A stretch of DNA of 8,740 nucleotides, taken from Candidatus Gastranaerophilales bacterium. GTDB taxonomy: Bacteria; Cyanobacteriota; Vampirovibrionia; Gastranaerophilales; Gastranaerophilaceae. Below are positions 6,057 to 8,740 of the stretch, piece after piece; the stretch's first letter is position 1, and each line of letters begins with the position of its first letter. The position numbers and the translations under genes are program-made. The stretch spans positions 1 through 8,740 of the forward strand of contig CAADWU010000047.1 of the NCBI GenBank assembly GCA_900752845.1, read 5' to 3'. The notes beneath the pieces are model-generated. The model worked only from the letters and a program-made list of their open reading frames with translations. It did not search any database and was not told the origin of the DNA.

Positions 6057-7240
6057 TATTCCTCCTCTGCTTTTTCGTAAACTGATTTTAATTTATCTTT
6101 TTTACTGTTAATTAATTCTTCAAATAAATTTAATGCTCTCAAAACTGCTTTATCCATATCGTAGTATTTGTAATCACCGAGCCTTCCCAAAAAGAATAAA
6201 TTAGGATACTGTTTTGAATGTTCAAGATATTTGTTGTAAAGGTTTTGGTTATCTTCATTGCTTATCGGGTAATAACGTTCATTTTTGCCCGGAACAAATT
6301 CATGTGAATACTCTTTAGCAATAACTGTTTTGGCAGATTTTTCGTTTTTGTAGTGTTTGTATTCGTGTATTCTTGTAAAGTCGTAATTATCAGGATAATT
6401 TACAACACTGTTTTTCTGGTAAAATTCTGTGTCATATTCTTCGAATTTAAAATTAACGCTTCTATATGGCAGCATTCCGAATTTGTAATCAAAAAATTCA
6501 TCAATAGAACCTGTGAAAAATATACGTTTATAATCATTAAGATTAACCTGTTTAAAATCAGTGTTTAAACGGATTTCTATATTTCTGTTTTTCAACATTT
6601 TATAAATCAAATCAGTGTAGCCTTTTGTCGGAATTCCCTGATAAATGTCTTGAAAATACCTTGTGTCTTTACCAATCATCACAGGAACCCTTGCTGTTAC
6701 TGCACCGTCAATTTCGTTAGGAGTTTTGCCCCATTGTTTTACGGTATAATGCAGAAAAACTTTTTCGTAAATATAATCAGCAAGAAAATTCAAATCTTTA
6801 TCGTTATATTTTGCAAGTTCAAGAATAGGAACTTTTGAGTTATATTGAAAAGATTCAAGCAGCTTAAACTCCAGTTTTTTTGCAAGGCTGTCAGGAAAAA
6901 CTTTATACAAAGTGTCAATATTAAACGGAATAGTCGTTTCAATTCCGTCAATAACCGCCAAAACCCTGTGCATATAAGTATTAAAACTTGAGAAATTGTT
7001 AATGTAATCCCAAACTTTTTGATTATTAGTATGAAAAATATGAGAGCCGTATTTGTGTATTGAAATCCCGTTTTTGTCTTTAAAATCAAAAGAGTTTCCT
7101 GCCACATGATTTTTTCTGTCTATAATGACGACTTTTTCATCCAGTACATTTGCAATTCTTTCTGCAATAACTGCTCCCGAAAAACCTGCTCCCACAACAA
7201 GGTTAATGCCGTCTTTTCTATCACAATATTTTTTAAACAT
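6056..7240 (-). CDS. glf: UDP-galactopyranose mutase
   Basis: FAD-dependent enzyme that converts UDP-galactopyranose to UDP-galactofuranose, the donor for Galf-containing lipopolysaccharide, capsule or cell-wall glycans. It has the expected length (394 residues). Motifs: FAD dinucleotide-binding VVGAGFSG (15-22), HKYGSHIFHT (62-71), YTVKQWG (165-171), FQDIYQGIPTKGY (196-208) and the C-terminal FAD/substrate signature GRLGDYKYYDMD (352-363). The 15-residue N-terminal tail before the Rossmann strand is a little long, but no later Met fits. No Shine-Dalgarno sequence precedes the ATG. The acidic C-terminal codons also encode the ribosome site of the downstream glycosyltransferase. The orphan LuxR-type gene lies 81 bases upstream on the same strand and may share a transcript. 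Confidence 0.97.
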   Translation of the reverse strand: MFKKYCDRKDGINLVVGAGFSGAVIAERIANVLDEKVVIIDRKNHVAGNSFDFKDKNGISIHKYGSHIFHTNNQKVWDYINNFSSFNTYMHRVLAVIDGIETTIPFNIDTLYKVFPDSLAKKLEFKLLESFQYNSKVPILELAKYNDKDLNFLADYIYEKVFLHYTVKQWGKTPNEIDGAVTARVPVMIGKDTRYFQDIYQGIPTKGYTDLIYKMLKNRNIEIRLNTDFKQVNLNDYKRIFFTGSIDEFFDYKFGMLPYRSVNFKFEEYDTEFYQKNSVVNYPDNYDFTRIHEYKHYKNEKSAKTVIAKEYSHEFVPGKNERYYPISNEDNQNLYNKYLEHSKQYPNLFFLGRLGDYKYYDMDKAVLRALNLFEELINSKKDKLKSVYEKAEEE

Positions 7241-7321
7241 AACAAACTAATGATTAAATGTATAAACATGGAAAGCAATAAGACGGGTGTTTATATATGG
7301 AGATAAATCATCGCAAGAGCA

Positions 7322-7525
7322 TTATTTGATGTAACCTTCGTTAAAAGCTTTCATAACGCATTCTGTTATATTTTCTGCTTCAAATTTTTGTTTAAGTTCT
7401 TTTGTAATTAAGAGGCATTTAGAATATGAAATTTTTAAATCACAAGCAATTTTCTTTTGTGAAGCCCCGTAAGCGAGCTGTGTAAGAATACTGATTTCTT
7501 TTGGTTGCAAAGGTGGATATGGCAT
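7322..7525 (-). CDS. Orphan LuxR/GerE-type HTH protein
   Basis: A 67-residue protein consisting only of a LuxR-type DNA-binding domain. L-Q-P-K-E-I-x-I-L (6-14) matches the family start L-T-x-x-E-x-x-I-L. LAYGASQKKIACDLKISYSKC (17-37) is the scaffold and recognition helix pair, where the family has LAxGxSxKxIAxxLxIS. The usual T-V-x-x-H after the turn is replaced by KCLLITK. There is no receiver or autoinducer-binding domain, so it may act as a constitutive regulator (GerE-like) or be a domain remnant. AAGGAG lies six bases before the ATG. The palindrome at 7554-7570 is just upstream and probably controls it. glf follows 81 bases downstream on the same strand. Confidence 0.75.
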   Translation of the reverse strand: MPYPPLQPKEISILTQLAYGASQKKIACDLKISYSKCLLITKELKQKFEAENITECVMKAFNEGYIK

Positions 7526-7553
7526 CTTTCTCTCCTTGTTAAACTTCTAAGTT

Positions 7554-7570
7554 ACTTATAGACTATAAGT
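7554..7570. promoter_or_regulatory. Palindromic operator 1 (ACTTATAG-A-CTATAAGT)
   Basis: Perfect 8-bp arms around one base, 29-45 bases upstream of the LuxR-type start. The same half-site makes up the palindrome at 8436-8454, in the opposite arrangement. A TATAAT on the - strand (7585-7590) would place this site just downstream of the transcription start, as a repressor block, although its -35 (TGGATA, 18-base spacing) is weak. Confidence 0.55.
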
Positions 7571-7629
7571 TATACTTTAAGTTTATTATAATTTTATTTA
7601 CAGTCTATTATCCAATTGGGCAGTTTTAT

Positions 7630-7662
7630 ACTAAAAGTAGACCTTGTTAATTAACTAAAAGT
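7630..7662. repeat. Direct repeat flanking a palindrome in the XRE promoter region
   Basis: ACTAAAAGT occurs at 7630-7638 and 7654-7662, 24 bases apart, with the palindrome GTTAATTAAC (7646-7655) between and overlapping the second copy. It lies 40-70 bases upstream of the + strand XRE gene. It may be a regulator site, but no promoter hexamers are convincing here. Confidence 0.3.
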
Positions 7663-7700
7663 GTCTAGCCTTGATTTTGTAATTAATTTATTCTGAAATA

Positions 7701-8024
7701 ATGAATTTAAGAAAAGCATTCGGTCAAAAATTAAAATCTTTAAGGTTACAACGCAAAATGTCACAAGAATATTTTGCTGAGCTTGCAGATATCTCTATTG
7801 GTACTGTTAAAAGTATAGAAAGTGGTGTAAGATTTCCAGGTCCAGAAAATATCGTAAAATTTGCATCTGTTTTAAATATTAAAATTAAAGATATGTTTGA
7901 TATTGAAACTGACAAAATATTTAGTGCAGACGAAAATTTATTAGCAAGCATAGCAAATTTGCATGATAAAGATAAAGAGTATTTTACAAAAATAATAGAA
8001 CTATATAAAAAAGATATTAACTAA
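7701..8024 (+). CDS. XRE-family HTH regulator (Cro/C1 type)
   Basis: A 107-residue DNA-binding protein. The HTH spans residues 7-66: FGQKLKSLRLQRKMSQEYFA (7-26) and then ISIGTVKSIESG (31-42) as turn and recognition helix. Residues 75-107 are a charged helical tail, possibly for dimerisation. It faces another XRE gene tail to tail with only 11 bases between stops, and the two share the layout of a short HTH plus a C-terminal helix. The ATG has no clear Shine-Dalgarno sequence (CTGAAATA precedes it), and no strong promoter was found. Such pairs occur in phage immunity regions and in mobile elements. No phage structural or integrase gene is present, so this is only suggestive. Confidence 0.87.
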   Translation: MNLRKAFGQKLKSLRLQRKMSQEYFAELADISIGTVKSIESGVRFPGPENIVKFASVLNIKIKDMFDIETDKIFSADENLLASIANLHDKDKEYFTKIIELYKKDIN

Positions 8025-8035
8025 ATTATAAAAAA

Positions 8036-8383
8036 TTACTGTTGTTTGCTTTTTAAAAATGTGGCAAATTCAATCAGTTTTTTTATATTATCATTATTAA
8101 GGTCATTAAAAATTTGAGCATAAAGTAATTTTTTTTCATCATCTAAATACATATTCACATCTTCAGCAAAAGTAAACATGCGACAAGCTGGAATATTCAA
8201 TACTTTTAATAAAGCTATTAAATTTTTGTAGGTAGGAAAACTTTTTCCGGTTTCTATGCTCGAAATAGCGGTAGAGGATACACCAGTTTTAGCTGCAAGA
8301 CTTTCTTGTGTGTAACCAGCCTTACACCTATATTCTTTTAAATTTTTTCCAAATTTAATTTTAAGATTTATAGTATCCTTCAT
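8036..8383 (-). CDS. XRE-family HTH regulator, convergent partner
   Basis: A 115-residue DNA-binding protein from the chosen ATG. The HTH spans about 11-70: FGKNLKEYRCKAGYTQESLA (11-30) and GVSSTAISSIETGKSFPT (34-51). The tail (75-115) resembles that of the neighbouring XRE protein, with helices rich in Asp, Leu and Lys. The frame opens 12 codons earlier (8419), adding a hydrophobic MVYFPFISYFYI stretch that is unusual for this family. Neither start has a Shine-Dalgarno sequence, so 8383 is a domain-based choice. The palindrome at 8436-8454 lies just upstream, between this gene and the divergent promoter at 8477-8505. The protein is therefore a natural candidate to bind that site and control itself and the small RNA unit. 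Confidence 0.85.
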   Translation of the reverse strand: MKDTINLKIKFGKNLKEYRCKAGYTQESLAAKTGVSSTAISSIETGKSFPTYKNLIALLKVLNIPACRMFTFAEDVNMYLDDEKKLLYAQIFNDLNNDNIKKLIEFATFLKSKQQ

Positions 8384-8435
8384 GATATAAAAATAACTTA
8401 TGAACGGAAAATACACCATAGCGTCACATCGTAGT

Positions 8436-8454
8436 CTATAAGTTCAACTTATAG
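8436..8454. promoter_or_regulatory. Palindromic operator 2 (CTATAAGTT-C-AACTTATAG)
   Basis: Perfect 9-bp arms around one base. It carries the half-site found at 7554-7570. It sits between the - strand XRE gene and the + strand promoter starting at 8477, 22 bases clear of the -35. A related half-site, AACTTAT, occurs near 8395. Confidence 0.6.
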
Positions 8455-8476
8455 TTTGATAATGTTTTACAAATCC

Positions 8477-8505
8477 TTGACAAAAAACACTAAATCGGAA
8501 ATAAT
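8477..8505 (+). promoter_or_regulatory. Strong sigma-70 promoter reading toward the small RNA region
   Basis: A perfect TTGACA (8477-8482) is followed by a 17-base spacer and AATAAT (8500-8505, five of six matches to TATAAT). Transcription would start near 8511-8513. No ORF of note follows on the + strand. The transcript would run into a folded region and a terminator about 100 bases on. Confidence 0.7.
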
Positions 8506-8510
8506 AATTA

Positions 8511-8616
8511 CATAGGGGCAAGCTCCCAACAATTGGTTCTTGCTGAGAGCTTGACTTAGTACCCTATGAGTTTATTTTATGAGAAGTTCCAGAAGCTCCA
8601 GCTCTGGAACTTTTTC
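8511..8616 (+). ncRNA. Candidate small RNA, about 105 nt, antisense to the 3' part of a small ORF
   Basis: It is bounded by the promoter at 8477-8505 and the terminator at 8584-8615. The body folds well on paper: CATAGGG (8511-8517) pairs with CCCTATG (8562-8568), CAAGCTC (8519-8525) with GAGCTTG (8547-8553), and CCAA (8526-8529) with TTGG (8533-8536). It matches no riboswitch or RNA family I recognise. Its last 45 bases are complementary to codons 18 to the stop of the 31-codon ORF on the - strand, so it could act as an antisense RNA antitoxin. Promoter, fold and terminator are seen; expression and role are inferred. Confidence 0.5.
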
Positions 8617-8667
8617 TTTATATATCTTGCAAAAGATATATAAAATATTCTCAAAAAAATGCATCAT
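8572..8667 (-). CDS. Candidate 31-residue small protein (possible type I toxin)
   Basis: No family recognised. The ORF begins with two Met codons. AAGGAGG in AAAGGAGGTGAGAAAC lies eight bases before the first, nearly perfect complementarity to the 16S tail and the best ribosome site in the window. The N-terminal half is aromatic and hydrophobic (HFFENILYIFCKIY, 3-16). KEK, Pro and a Glu/Leu-rich segment follow (PELELLELLIK, 21-31). Length and hydrophobic-then-charged order recall Fst/TxpA-type toxins, but the hydrophobic run is too short for a clear membrane span. Its leader can mask the ribosome site (8675-8720), and a + strand RNA overlaps its 3' end. Two strong hairpins lie in its coding sequence. 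Its promoter would lie beyond the window end. Confidence 0.5.
   Translation of the reverse strand: MMHFFENILYIFCKIYKEKVPELELLELLIK
8584..8615 (+). terminator. Intrinsic terminator of the small RNA
   Basis: AAGTTCCAGA (8584-8593) pairs perfectly with TCTGGAACTT (8603-8612) around AGCTCCAGC. Five T (8611-8615) overlap the end of the stem. The hairpin lies inside the 31-codon ORF of the - strand, encoding its Glu/Leu-rich C-terminal end. Confidence 0.7.
8617..8644. repeat. Perfect palindrome with 12-bp arms and a GCAA loop
   Basis: TTTATATATCTT (8617-8628) and AAGATATATAAA (8633-8644) are exact inverse complements. On the + strand the loop is GCAA, a GNRA tetraloop; on the - strand it is TTGC. 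It falls within codons 8-17 of the 31-codon ORF and just beyond the + strand terminator. Confidence 0.6.
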
Positions 8668-8674
8668 GTTTCTC

Positions 8675-8720
8675 ACCTCCTTTCCGCCATTCTTAGTACA
8701 ATGCGTGTGCGGCGGGAGGT
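8675..8720 (-). promoter_or_regulatory. Leader hairpin that can sequester the small ORF's ribosome binding site
   Basis: On the - strand, ACCTCC (8720-8715) is complementary to the Shine-Dalgarno GGAGGT (8680-8675), and the adjoining CGCC (8714-8711) to GGCG (8688-8685), with GAAA bulged on the 3' side and a 22-base loop. This would hide the ribosome site. A five-codon ORF (ATG at 8690-8688, encoding MAERR) ends at a TGA overlapping the same site. Translation of the 31-codon ORF is therefore likely controlled by RNA structure. Confidence 0.5.
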
Positions 8721-8740
8721 AAGCGGTACTACCCTGTAAT

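Noticed and set aside
4976..7306. Several 62-71-codon + strand frames opposite the glycosyltransferase and glf, and a 105-codon - strand frame within glf
   Set aside because: They are shadow frames of strongly supported genes, without ribosome sites or recognisable domains.
8511..8580. TPP riboswitch (CTGAGA and an ACCCT stretch)
   Set aside because: The invariant GAACCTGAT-type segment is missing and no thiamine gene follows. The region ends in a terminator instead.
8701..8739. 12-codon + strand ORF at the window end
   Set aside because: No ribosome site. It lies antisense to the leader hairpin of the small - strand ORF and is too short to support.
7322..8740. Prophage or integrative element
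   Set aside because: HTH pairs and palindromes are suggestive, but no integrase, attachment-site repeat or structural gene is in the window, so it is not called as a feature.

Overview
This AT-rich window most resembles a genome of the gut cyanobacterial relatives (Vampirovibrionia/Melainabacteria, order Gastranaerophilales). That is an inference. It rests on the low GC, the dense small genes and, above all, the first gene, which joins a type IV prepilin-like N-terminus to YadA-like head repeats and a C-terminal S74 chaperone domain. No rRNA, tRNA, CRISPR array, transposase or integrase is visible.

Layout. (1) Positions 1-2060 hold the prepilin/YadA-head/S74 surface protein on the + strand. 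Its in-frame sequence runs upstream into a run of ten G with no usable start codon, which suggests phase variation by slippage. It ends at two hairpins. (2) Positions 2061-2326 are non-coding apart from one doubtful small ORF. They carry a + strand terminator and one copy of a dispersed structured repeat. (3) Positions 2327-4483 on the - strand hold a small XRE regulator, an acyl-ACP thioesterase and, under its own clear sigma-70 promoter, PRPP synthetase (prs). A small HAD-family phosphatase gene diverges from the regulator on the + strand. (4) Positions 4902-5054 hold a terminator and the second repeat copy. (5) Positions 5055-7240 on the - strand hold UDP-galactopyranose mutase (glf) and a GT2 glycosyltransferase, joined by a TAATG junction. 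They point to a galactofuranose-containing surface glycan. (6) Positions 7322-8419 are a regulatory cluster: an orphan LuxR-type HTH protein and two convergent XRE regulators. Two perfect palindromes with the same half-site (ACTTATAG) flank the cluster and are likely shared operators. (7) Positions 8430-8740 hold the most interesting candidate. A 31-codon ORF on the - strand has a near-perfect Shine-Dalgarno sequence that can be masked by its own leader. It faces a + strand transcription unit with a strong promoter, a folded body and an intrinsic terminator lying inside the small ORF. This is the architecture of a type I toxin-antitoxin (or antisense-regulated small peptide) locus.

The window therefore combines cell-surface functions (pilin-like adhesin, Galf glycan) and core metabolism (prs, lipid thioesterase) with a compact regulatory island. 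The island may be of mobile or prophage origin, but no recombination gene is present to prove it.
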